Positions 1-4,828 of a DNA stretch of 9,731 bases are shown here, piece by piece (positions within the stretch are counted from its first letter, which is position 1; the number at the start of each line of letters is the position of its first letter). The stretch spans positions 798 through 10,528 of the forward strand of contig DOFA01000083.1 in assembly GCA_003532195.1 (NCBI GenBank), read 5' to 3'. A model generated the notes under the pieces. It did no database searches. It saw nothing but the letters and a program-made list of their open reading frames with translations, and had not been told where the DNA came from. The position numbers were made by a program, and so were the translations under genes. The DNA comes from Clostridiales bacterium (GTDB lineage: Bacteria; Bacillota; Clostridia; Saccharofermentanales; UBA5734).

Positions 1-186
1 ACAAATATCGGCACTTCCGAAATGATCCGGATCGGTCTCGATTCGCTGCCTCTGGTCAATCAGCCCGAGGAATACCGGGTGCCGAAAGACGGCCTGTATC
101 AGGCTCAAGAGGATCCCTGGGCGCTGATTGTCGACTGGGACGGGCAAGTTGCCGATCTGCATCAGTTCATCTGGGGCGGACCATGA
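1..186 (+). CDS. LCP (LytR-CpsA-Psr) family protein, C-terminal end only
   Basis: The frame is open from base 1 to the TGA at 184-186 and gives the last 61 residues of a larger protein. The tail contains YRVPKDGLYQ followed by ALIVDWDGQVADLHQFIWG. This resembles the C-terminal end of clostridial LCP proteins, which typically read like 'vPxDGtY ... mxVLVxDxxxNxxxLHxFiYG'. LCP enzymes are membrane-anchored, extracytoplasmic phosphotransferases that attach wall teichoic acids or other anionic polymers to peptidoglycan. The catalytic arginines and the N-terminal anchor would lie upstream of the window and cannot be checked. The stop is 24 bases before the PP2C start, so the two genes are probably co-transcribed. 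The assignment rests on this short tail only. Confidence 0.65.
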   Translation, partial: TNIGTSEMIRIGLDSLPLVNQPEEYRVPKDGLYQAQEDPWALIVDWDGQVADLHQFIWGGP

Positions 187-196
187 TCCGGGCGGC

Positions 197-204
197 GGGG
201 AGGG
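197..204 (+). promoter_or_regulatory. Ribosome binding site that fixes a TTG start
   Basis: GGGGAGGG lies six bases before the TTG at 211. No ATG or GTG with comparable spacing gives the conserved N-terminus of the PP2C protein, so this site supports the TTG start. Confidence 0.7.
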
Positions 205-210
205 AACGGC

Positions 211-1209
211 TTGGCTAAATCGATCGCCCTGGCTTTGCTGCAGCAGGGGCAGGGCCGCAGGCACAACGAGAACAATCTGTATTTTCTCGATTCCAGTGTG
301 CCGTTTGATCAGCGGATGGAGTATGAGCGGTCGGCCGCCAGTTCGGAAGCCCTGCAGTTTTATGCGGTGGCCGACGGCGTGGGCGGCGGCGTGGGCGGCG
401 GCGTGGCGGCGCAGGCCGTCCTGCTGGCTCTCGACCGGCAGGCCCGGCGGTATCGCCCCGGCAGCCCGTTTGATTTTCCCGCCTTCGCCCGGGACCTGAT
501 CGGATCGGCTAACCAGACGATCGGCGAACAGCTGGGCTCGGACCAGAGTCTGCCGGCCGGGACGACATTGTCGCTGCTGGTCATCGATCGGGATCGCGCT
601 TATACGCTGAGCCTGGGCGACAGCCGGATCTACTTGCTGCGGGAGAACCAGCTGTGCCGGCTGACCGAAGACCGTGCCAACCGCTTGCCGGAACGCCGCC
701 GGATGGGCGCCTGGCCGGGAACGGCAGGCGGCCGGGATATGCCGGAGCCGGACAACCTTACGGATACTGCCCTGCTTCCCGGAGATATCCTGCTTCTGAC
801 CACCGTCGGTGTCACGGGCCAGCTGACGGACAGCCTGATCACCGCGGGGCTGAACCGGCCCGGAGCCTTCATCCAGCAGATCCGCCATCTGCGGGAGATG
901 ACCCTCAACCGCGGCGACCAGGACGACTTCGCCCTTATCGGCATTAAGATCCTCGAACCGCTGCCGGCGCCAGCCCGTCCGGAGCCGGGCCAAAACCCGC
1001 GCCAGGCTTTGTTCCGCTCCGGGCGCAGGCCTGGCCGGCCGGATCCCGGCCAGCCGGCGATCAAGGGCAGCGGCGGCTTGTTTCCAGATAAACGGTACCT
1101 GCGCCTGCTGAGGCCGCTGCTGTTTTTCCTGGCCTTCGTCCTGCTGGGCATTATTCTCGGCAAACTGCTTTTCGAACTGCCGGCGTGGCTGAACCGGCTG
1201 TTTCCCTGA
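211..1209 (+). CDS. PP2C-family phosphatase-like protein with C-terminal membrane anchor, probably degenerate active site
   Basis: The 332-residue product has the PP2C fold signatures in order. They are GRRHNENN (residues 15-22), the VADGVGG metal loop (53-59), GTTLSLLVID (117-126), LGDSRIYLL (135-143), LTED (151-154), GDILLLTTVGVTG (191-203) and GDQDDFALIGI (235-245). A basic, proline-rich linker and one hydrophobic segment (about 300-322) follow, so the catalytic domain should face the cytoplasm. PP2C enzymes remove phosphate from Ser/Thr and need four core Asp ligands for two metals (D18, D36, D195 and D233 in PrpC numbering). Here the first is Asn21 (NED reads NEN) and the third is Val199 (SDG reads TVG), while Asp55 and Asp238 remain. 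It may be a pseudophosphatase or a sensor or scaffold. No partner kinase is visible in the window. The TTG start is supported by a GGGGAGGG site. Confidence 0.85.
   Translation: MAKSIALALLQQGQGRRHNENNLYFLDSSVPFDQRMEYERSAASSEALQFYAVADGVGGGVGGGVAAQAVLLALDRQARRYRPGSPFDFPAFARDLIGSANQTIGEQLGSDQSLPAGTTLSLLVIDRDRAYTLSLGDSRIYLLRENQLCRLTEDRANRLPERRRMGAWPGTAGGRDMPEPDNLTDTALLPGDILLLTTVGVTGQLTDSLITAGLNRPGAFIQQIRHLREMTLNRGDQDDFALIGIKILEPLPAPARPEPGQNPRQALFRSGRRPGRPDPGQPAIKGSGGLFPDKRYLRLLRPLLFFLAFVLLGIILGKLLFELPAWLNRLFP
379..402 (+). repeat. Two exact tandem copies of a 12-base unit in the PP2C metal loop
   Basis: GTGGGCGGCGGC occurs twice back to back (379-390 and 391-402) and is followed by a partial third copy, GTGGCGGCG. 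It encodes GVGGGVGGGV directly after the metal ligand Asp55. The loop still matches the usual PP2C spacing (DGxGGxxxGexAS), so this is low-complexity coding sequence and not an obvious insertion. It could be prone to slippage in steps of four residues. Confidence 0.9.
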
Positions 1210-1233
1210 TATTATTCTGAGCCTGTTCGTGAG

Positions 1234-1264
1234 AATATTTCCTTAAATATTTCCTTAAATATTT
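1234..1264 (+). repeat. AT-rich tandem repeat downstream of the PP2C gene
   Basis: The 12-base unit AATATTTCCTTA is present twice (1234-1245 and 1246-1257) and is followed by a partial copy, AATATTT. A weak hairpin (TATTCT at 1213-1218 pairing with AGAATA at 1232-1237) runs into this repeat. It could act as a poor terminator for the PP2C transcript. No other function is visible. Confidence 0.7.
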
Positions 1265-1275
1265 AGGCAATCGGG

Positions 1276-1304
1276 TTACTATCTTGGGTCAGTCGTGCTA
1301 GAAT
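1276..1304 (+). promoter_or_regulatory. Possible promoter of the cysteine hydrolase gene
   Basis: TGCTAGAAT (1296-1304) fits an extended -10 element (TGnTAnAAT). At 17-base spacing the -35 region reads TTACTA, which is poor. The predicted start site near 1311 leaves a leader of about 37 bases before the GGAGGA ribosome binding site (1337-1342) and the ATG at 1348. Confidence 0.4.
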
Positions 1305-1347
1305 AGTTTTGTTCTTGACTTGAGCAGATTGACGCTGGAGGAATCTG

Positions 1348-1893
1348 ATGAAAAGACTATTGCTGGTTATCGATTACCAATACGACTTTGTCGCTGATGA
1401 CGGCCTTTTGACGGCAGGCCAGGCCGCCCAGGCCATCGAAGGCGCATTGCTGCGGCGGATTCAGGATTACCGGGAGGCCGGCGACGATGTCCTGTGCACG
1501 CTGGACACGCACGCGGCTGATTCTTGGGGCCAAAGCCACCCCGAGGGCCGCAAGTTTCCTTTGCATTGCACGGAAAACAGTCCGGGATGGCAGCTGTATG
1601 GCCAACTTGCCGGGCTGGGTCTGGAAACCCTGACCAAAACGACGTATATGCTGGACCAGGCGGACCTGGATTGGCTTGTCCGCCAGTATGAGCTGATTGA
1701 GCTGGCAGGCCTGACCACTGATATTTGTGTCCTGCAAAACGCCATCGGCTTGTACAATCACGCGGTCAATCAGGACCTGGCGGTCAGTTTTCAAGTGGCG
1801 GCCGACTGCGTCGCCTCTTTCGACCCGGCCGGCCATCAGTACGCCCTGGATTATCTGCAGCGAATCCTCGGATTCAAGATCCTGAACGCATGA
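1348..1893 (+). CDS. Isochorismatase-family cysteine hydrolase, nicotinamidase-like
   Basis: The 181-residue protein is the usual length for the family and opens with LLLVIDYQYDF, where Asp9 is the expected catalytic aspartate. TLDTH (51-55) supplies Asp53 and His55 as metal ligands, with His73 in PLHC and possibly His64 as further ligands. Lys97 (LTKTTY) and Cys127 in GLTTDICV complete the Asp-Lys-Cys triad, with the usual cis-peptide TT before Asp125. The DTH...EGxxFPxHC...GW pattern is closest to nicotinamidase-like members (PncA), which hydrolyse nicotinamide to nicotinate and ammonia in NAD salvage. Other amide substrates are possible, so no symbol is given. GGAGGA sits six bases before the ATG. 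The gene has its own weak promoter and a weak hairpin downstream, so it looks monocistronic. Confidence 0.88.
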   Translation: MKRLLLVIDYQYDFVADDGLLTAGQAAQAIEGALLRRIQDYREAGDDVLCTLDTHAADSWGQSHPEGRKFPLHCTENSPGWQLYGQLAGLGLETLTKTTYMLDQADLDWLVRQYELIELAGLTTDICVLQNAIGLYNHAVNQDLAVSFQVAADCVASFDPAGHQYALDYLQRILGFKILNA

Positions 1894-1922
1894 ATCCCGG
1901 CATGCGGCAGCCGGCAAGGATG

Positions 1923-1945
1923 GAGAGCACGACAAGCTCTCTTTT
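1923..1945 (+). terminator. Short terminator-like hairpin
   Basis: GAGAGC (1923-1928) and GCTCTC (1936-1941) form a perfect six-pair stem with a seven-base loop and are followed by TTTT. The stem and T-run are both short, so termination after the cysteine hydrolase gene is plausible but weak. Confidence 0.45.
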
Positions 1946-1970
1946 CATATGCCTGCCGCTACCGGCTGGC

Positions 1971-1999
1971 TTGCCAGTCTGGCAAAGAGGGCGTATAAT
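1971..1999 (+). promoter_or_regulatory. Strong sigma-A promoter of the small SOS gene
   Basis: TTGCCA (1971-1976) is separated by exactly 17 bases from a consensus TATAAT (1994-1999). The start site is expected near 2006, inside the LexA-type palindrome that follows. The -35 hexamer is also the left arm of a perfect inverted repeat, TTGCCA-GTC-TGGCAA (1971-1985), which may be a second protein site or chance. Confidence 0.8.
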
Positions 2000-2003
2000 G
2001 AAA

Positions 2004-2019
2004 GCGAACAATAGTTCGC
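2004..2019 (+). promoter_or_regulatory. SOS box (LexA/DinR operator)
   Basis: GCGAACAATAGTTCGC contains CGAAC-N4-GTTCG with perfectly complementary arms plus an extra outer G/C pair. This matches the Gram-positive LexA box known from Bacillus subtilis (core CGAAC-N4-GTTCG). It covers the predicted start site of the promoter at 1971-1999, the position from which LexA would block transcription. The downstream small gene should therefore be induced by DNA damage. Confidence 0.85.
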
Positions 2020-2054
2020 CGTATGTCCGGCGGGAAAGCGCAGGATCTGACAGG

Positions 2055-2306
2055 GTGGCCCGAAAGGTGTTTGTCCGGGTGCTGGTGGAATTTGACGAGC
2101 AGGGAAGGCTGATGCCGCGTTCCCTGACATGGGAGGACGGCCGGCAATACGCCATCGACCGGGTGCTGCAAATCTGTCCGGGTGTTTCACTGAAAGTCGG
2201 CGGCAGCGGGATCCGCTATACCTGCAGGATCCAGGGACAGCAAGTATTCCTGTTTCAGGACGGCAATCGTTGGTTTATTGAGGGGCGTGATCAAGTTGCC
2301 AATTGA
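2055..2306 (+). CDS. Small conserved protein of unknown function under SOS control
   Basis: With the GTG start at 2055 the product has 83 residues: (M)ARKVFVRVLVEFDE, then SLTWEDGRQYAIDRVL, LKVGGSGIRYTC, and a tail with FLFQDGNRWFIE. It has no signal peptide, membrane segment or cysteine-rich metal site. The pattern of short beta strands and conserved Trp, Gly and Arg residues suggests a small beta-barrel. From memory, similar proteins in Clostridia lie beside Y-family DNA polymerase genes, but no polymerase is visible here. The frame also runs back to an ATG at 1998 with an AAGAGGG site. However, that ATG overlaps the -10 box and lies upstream of the predicted RNA start, so it would be missing from the SOS transcript. 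A weak AGGA (2042-2045) precedes the GTG. Role in damage tolerance is inferred from the operator alone. Confidence 0.75.
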   Translation: MARKVFVRVLVEFDEQGRLMPRSLTWEDGRQYAIDRVLQICPGVSLKVGGSGIRYTCRIQGQQVFLFQDGNRWFIEGRDQVAN

Positions 2307-2313
2307 ATTCAAA

Positions 2314-2331
2314 ATATTTTTTAAAAAATAT
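2314..2331. repeat. 18-base perfect AT palindrome after the small SOS gene
   Basis: ATATTTTTTAAAAAATAT is a perfect palindrome seven bases after the stop codon. It has no GC stem, so it is not a normal intrinsic terminator. It may be a bent or easily melted element, or a site for the downstream regulator. Confidence 0.5.
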
Positions 2332-2362
2332 ACGTGGAAACTGTACCAAAATTCCGGAAACA

Positions 2363-2371
2363 TGATAAAAT
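2363..2371 (+). promoter_or_regulatory. Possible extended -10 promoter of the S24 regulator gene
   Basis: TGATAAAAT matches TGnTAnAAT, but no good -35 is seen at normal spacing. A TTGACT at 2373-2378 has no convincing -10 after it. If this site is used, the regulator mRNA has a leader of about 120 bases containing the inverted repeat at 2397-2442. Confidence 0.35.
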
Positions 2372-2396
2372 ATTGACTTAGATGGAGTTGAATAAT

Positions 2397-2442
2397 TCTT
2401 GCCGATTGTAAGCCGGAAATTGAGCCCGGGATTGCGGCAAGA
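2397..2442 (+). promoter_or_regulatory. Inverted repeat in the leader of the S24 regulator gene
   Basis: TCTTGCCG (2397-2404) and CGGCAAGA (2435-2442) are perfectly complementary across 30 bases. Inside are two CCGG tetramers that could pair with each other. The pair of 8-base arms could be an RNA hairpin in the leader or an operator for autoregulation. Nothing in the sequence decides between these. Confidence 0.4.
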
Positions 2443-2497
2443 TCCAGGTTTATATACGATATTTGATTTCATCTGAAATATTTCTGGAGGTGAGCAG

Positions 2498-3172
2498 ATG
2501 CTCCGCTATAATTATACTGAAAGCAACGAACTGGGTAAACGCCTGCGCCGGGTTCGGAAAGCAGCCGGAATGACTCTGCAGGACTTGTCGAACGCATTGA
2601 ACCAGGAATATGGCACACATGCGAACAAAGGCACCATTTCCAAGTATGAAAATGGTATCCATGAGCCCAACGCCAGCACGATCTTCTGCATATCCCAGAT
2701 CATCGGCGTCAGCGTGGACTATCTGATGGGCAAGACGGACATGGATTATCCTTCGCTGCTGGCGGTGATCAAAGCCAAGAAGCAAGCGGCGGAGCAAGCC
2801 GGCCAGGGCGCCCCGGCTGCCGCAGCCACACCGGAGACGGATGAGACGGCTGAGGACACAGCCGGCTTGCAGGCCTCGGCCAACTACAGCTTTGATGTCG
2901 AGGACAACAGCATGTCGCCGCATTACCGGATCGGCGACGTCCTGATCATCCGCACCGACATGCCGATCGTTGACGGCCAGATCTATCTCGTGCAGTACAA
3001 ACGCAGCAAACCGATGGTGCGCCAGCTGGTTATCGAGAAAAAGAAATGGCTGCTCAAAACCGAGAACCGGGCATTTGACTCCACCGAGGTTCCGCTCGGC
3101 GACGACCAGGAGGCCCCGGCCGGCCTGAAAGTGATCGGACGGGTGATCGAGTTCAGGCGCAGCGAGATCTGA
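2498..3172 (+). CDS. XRE-family regulator with S24 (LexA/CI-like) C-terminal domain
   Basis: The 224-residue protein has an N-terminal Cro/CI helix-turn-helix (about residues 9-78: LGKRLRRVRKAAGMTLQDL ... GTISKYENG ... VDYLMG). An Ala/Thr/Glu-rich linker (about 92-128) leads to an S24 fold. VEDNSMSP places the nucleophile at Ser138, and GDVLII follows. Self-cleaving S24 repressors use a Ser-Lys dyad. The position aligned with the 'VKR' lysine is Arg175 here (MVRQL), and no clear LexA-type Ala-Gly cleavage motif is seen, although QAG at 100-102 lies at roughly the right distance. It may therefore be a non-cleaving, ligand- or partner-controlled repressor. The start has a near-perfect TGGAGGTGA site (2485-2493). 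Unlike its upstream neighbour it has no visible SOS box, and its HTH is not LexA's winged type, so LexA itself must be elsewhere. A strong terminator ends the unit. Confidence 0.88.
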   Translation: MLRYNYTESNELGKRLRRVRKAAGMTLQDLSNALNQEYGTHANKGTISKYENGIHEPNASTIFCISQIIGVSVDYLMGKTDMDYPSLLAVIKAKKQAAEQAGQGAPAAAATPETDETAEDTAGLQASANYSFDVEDNSMSPHYRIGDVLIIRTDMPIVDGQIYLVQYKRSKPMVRQLVIEKKKWLLKTENRAFDSTEVPLGDDQEAPAGLKVIGRVIEFRRSEI

Positions 3173-3203
3173 ACCGTTTCCTTTCCGCCTCAGGATCGTT
3201 AAT

Positions 3204-3241
3204 AAAAAAAAGCATTCCGGAAATCACCGGAGTGCTTTTTT
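3204..3241 (+). terminator. Intrinsic terminator after the S24 regulator gene
   Basis: AAAAAGCATTCCGG (3207-3220) pairs with CCGGAGTGCTTTTT (3227-3240) through a six-base loop, with one G-U pair. The right arm runs into a T-tract, with A's on the left side, so it may work in both directions. Confidence 0.88.
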
Positions 3242-3254
3242 GCGCTTTTATGGG

Positions 3255-3266
3255 GAACATAAGTTC
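3255..3266 (+). promoter_or_regulatory. Degenerate SOS-box-like palindrome upstream of ssrA
   Basis: GAAC-ATAA-GTTC has the inner GAAC-N4-GTTC of a LexA box, but the flanking bases are G and A instead of C and G. It ends 10 bases before the ssrA -35. It may be a weak LexA site or chance. Confidence is low because the flanking C/G are well conserved in known boxes. Confidence 0.25.
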
Positions 3267-3276
3267 AGCATTTTTC

Positions 3277-3305
3277 TTGCGCTGTCTACCCGTACCTGTT
3301 ATAAT
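3277..3305 (+). promoter_or_regulatory. ssrA promoter
   Basis: TTGCGC (3277-3282) and a consensus TATAAT (3300-3305) are spaced by 17 bases. The RNA should begin near 3312, giving about 42 bases of 5' precursor to be trimmed before the mature tmRNA end at 3354. Confidence 0.75.
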
Positions 3306-3353
3306 ACGTTTACACAGACACTCCCGTTGCCGGCTGGCACAGTCTGCTGACAA

Positions 3354-3730
3354 GGGGGCGTACTGGTTTCGACGGGGTCGTTGAGATCAGGGAAGCGGGT
3401 AGAGGATCCTCGTAGGCCTCTTTAAAAAACGGGGAACCGCTTAATTGCGAAACAACCTACACTCGTAGCTGCTTAAACCAGTTACCGTCAGGCCATCCGA
3501 TCTGCTGGATGGATCCCTGGCGTCAGACAGCAGACCTTACTCGTCGGCAGGTTAAATGAGGCAACGGATCAGGCAGCGCCTGGGGCTTGATCTGTATGAA
3601 CAGGCTACCGGATCACCAGCGCCTGTCAATGGGCTCGGTGCCAGGGGAATACTCCAATCATTGACTGCACCCGGAGATGCTCTGGAGGATAGGATTTCGG
3701 ACAGGGGTTCGACTCCCCTCGCCTCCACCA
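3354..3730 (+). ncRNA. ssrA: Transfer-messenger RNA (tmRNA), tag AKQPTLVAA
   Basis: The 377-base gene begins GGGGGCGTACTGGTTTCGAC and ends with a T-arm (AGGGG-TTCGACT-CCCCT, 3703-3719) and an encoded CCA. The first seven bases pair with CGCCTCC near the 3' end (one G-U), forming the tRNA-like acceptor stem. The tag frame runs from GCG at 3447 to TAA at 3474-3476 and reads AKQPTLVAA, with the conserved A four bases before the resume codon. Together with SmpB the RNA rescues stalled ribosomes and marks the peptide for ClpXP and related proteases. The LVAA end fits the protease recognition rule, but the tag body lacks the common 'NDNYALAA' pattern. An AT-rich operon of opposite orientation follows, and ssrA 3' ends are frequent integration sites. 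Confidence 0.97.
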
Positions 3731-3775
3731 ATCCGACCGCAGGCGAACTATTTTCGTCAAAGGTCAAGTCAATTT

Positions 3776-3809
3776 GGCTATCTTGTGAATGATGCAAGAT
3801 AGTCATTTT
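3776..3809 (+). terminator. Terminator-like hairpin after ssrA
   Basis: GGCTATCTTG (3776-3785) pairs with CAAGATAGTC (3795-3804) with one G-U pair and a nine-base loop, followed by ATTTTG. The T-run is short. It is the only clear hairpin between ssrA and the convergent operon whose last stop codon is at 3871. Confidence 0.55.
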
Positions 3810-3830
3810 GTCGTCATAAAGGTAAATTAT

Positions 3831-3867
3831 ATTCGCAAACACAACTAAAGAAAAACCTTTCGCGAAT
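3831..3867 (-). terminator. Weak inverted repeat at the end of the minus-strand operon
   Basis: ATTCGC (3831-3836) and GCGAAT (3862-3867) are complementary across 25 bases and lie just past the stop of the ATP-grasp gene on the minus strand. The stem is short and the loop long, so this is only a possible terminator. Confidence 0.25.
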
Positions 3868-3870
3868 CTG

Positions 3871-4794
3871 CTATTTCCCTGGCTTATTTTCTGCATGCAA
3901 GTCCAGTTTACTGCCAAATAATAAGTCCGTTTCTTCAAGCATACTTGCATCAAAGCCAGCTACCGGGTAAAGAGTCAATTCTCCGAAATATATTTTGTTA
4001 TCCTCAAAGTATAGGTCGACCCGCAGATAAGGAAATCCTTCTGATAATACCCTGGCCATCTCAAGCATTTCATCCAGCCTTTCCGGTCTCGGAAGCGAAA
4101 AATCTTTGGCAGGATTAATGCCGCGACTATTATATTTCAATAATTTCCAGTCACGGTTGTAATAGTAAAACTTCGTATCGCCGTTTCCCCGATCCGTGCA
4201 GACCATGACATTGTCCGGATTGCCGTTAAAACAATGAATCTTATAATCAATCGGCACTTTGCCGTTTGACGTGGGAATAAAATTCTCGCCTATTATTCGC
4301 GGTTTAATATTCTTGTATGACCACTCGCGATGAAGATAATAATAATTTTTCTTTAACCACTTTTTGATTTTTTGTGCTGCTGCTTGAATGTCCAGCTTGC
4401 TTTTATCCTGGCAGATTATAACGCCGCCTGAATTATGTGTGCATTTTAATACGAATTGATCCGGCAGGGAATCAATATCGATATCCTCGAACTTGTCCCA
4501 TATGCCGATCAAGGGTACGAGGTATTCCTCTCCGACCTTCTTCGCCACATATTTTCGAACTTCGTATTTATCGGACAGGACAGTTAAAAGGGGATTCCTG
4601 TAATGCAGTTTTAGCCATTGCAGCTTCTCATTAAAAGAGATCGGGTTCGTTAATTGCAGCTTTTTCCCCATCATCAGACGGTACATGGCTTTCAGGTATA
4701 CAGCGTCCGGCAAAACATAGAATGCTTTAAATCTCAAGACATGCTTCATCAGGGCATTGGTGGAACCGAGAGCTTTTTCAAGTAGGTTATGCAT
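3871..4794 (-). CDS. TupA-like ATP-grasp protein, probable surface-polymer biosynthesis
   Basis: The 307-residue protein resembles the ATPgrasp_TupA family, named after tupA of teichuronopeptide synthesis in alkaliphilic Bacillus. Recognisable blocks are NPISFNEKLQWLKLHYRNPL (50-69), LSDKYEVRKYV (73-83), FVLKCTHNSGGVIIC (114-128), DYKIHCFNG (183-191), LRVDLY (257-262) and FGELTLYPVAGF (270-281). The last two carry the acidic metal/ATP ligands typical of ATP-grasp folds. Such enzymes activate a carboxylate with ATP and join it to an amine, often on capsule or wall polymers. The frame extends to an ATG at 4845, but no ribosome binding site precedes it and it would overlap the upstream gene. ATG 4794 has GGAAAGG in front and is preferred. 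It is the last gene of a four-gene operon and is AT-rich compared with the flanking genes. Its substrate is unknown. Confidence 0.85.
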   Translation of the reverse strand: MHNLLEKALGSTNALMKHVLRFKAFYVLPDAVYLKAMYRLMMGKKLQLTNPISFNEKLQWLKLHYRNPLLTVLSDKYEVRKYVAKKVGEEYLVPLIGIWDKFEDIDIDSLPDQFVLKCTHNSGGVIICQDKSKLDIQAAAQKIKKWLKKNYYYLHREWSYKNIKPRIIGENFIPTSNGKVPIDYKIHCFNGNPDNVMVCTDRGNGDTKFYYYNRDWKLLKYNSRGINPAKDFSLPRPERLDEMLEMARVLSEGFPYLRVDLYFEDNKIYFGELTLYPVAGFDASMLEETDLLFGSKLDLHAENKPGK

Positions 4795-4828
4795 CTTGCA
4801 GCCTTTCCAGAAACAACGCTGTATTGAT

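Noticed and set aside
630..1163. A 177-codon minus-strand frame opposite the PP2C gene
   Set aside because: Its sequence is Arg/Ser/Pro-rich, typical of an antisense shadow of GC-rich coding DNA, and the plus strand carries clear PP2C motifs.
1725..2054. Upstream extension of the small SOS gene's reading frame into the cysteine hydrolase gene
   Set aside because: It overlaps a well-supported gene, crosses a terminator-like hairpin and a promoter, and lies upstream of the predicted RNA start.
3556..3792. A 78-codon frame covering the 3' half of the tmRNA
   Set aside because: It lies in the structured RNA gene and its end in a terminator hairpin. It has no ribosome binding site.
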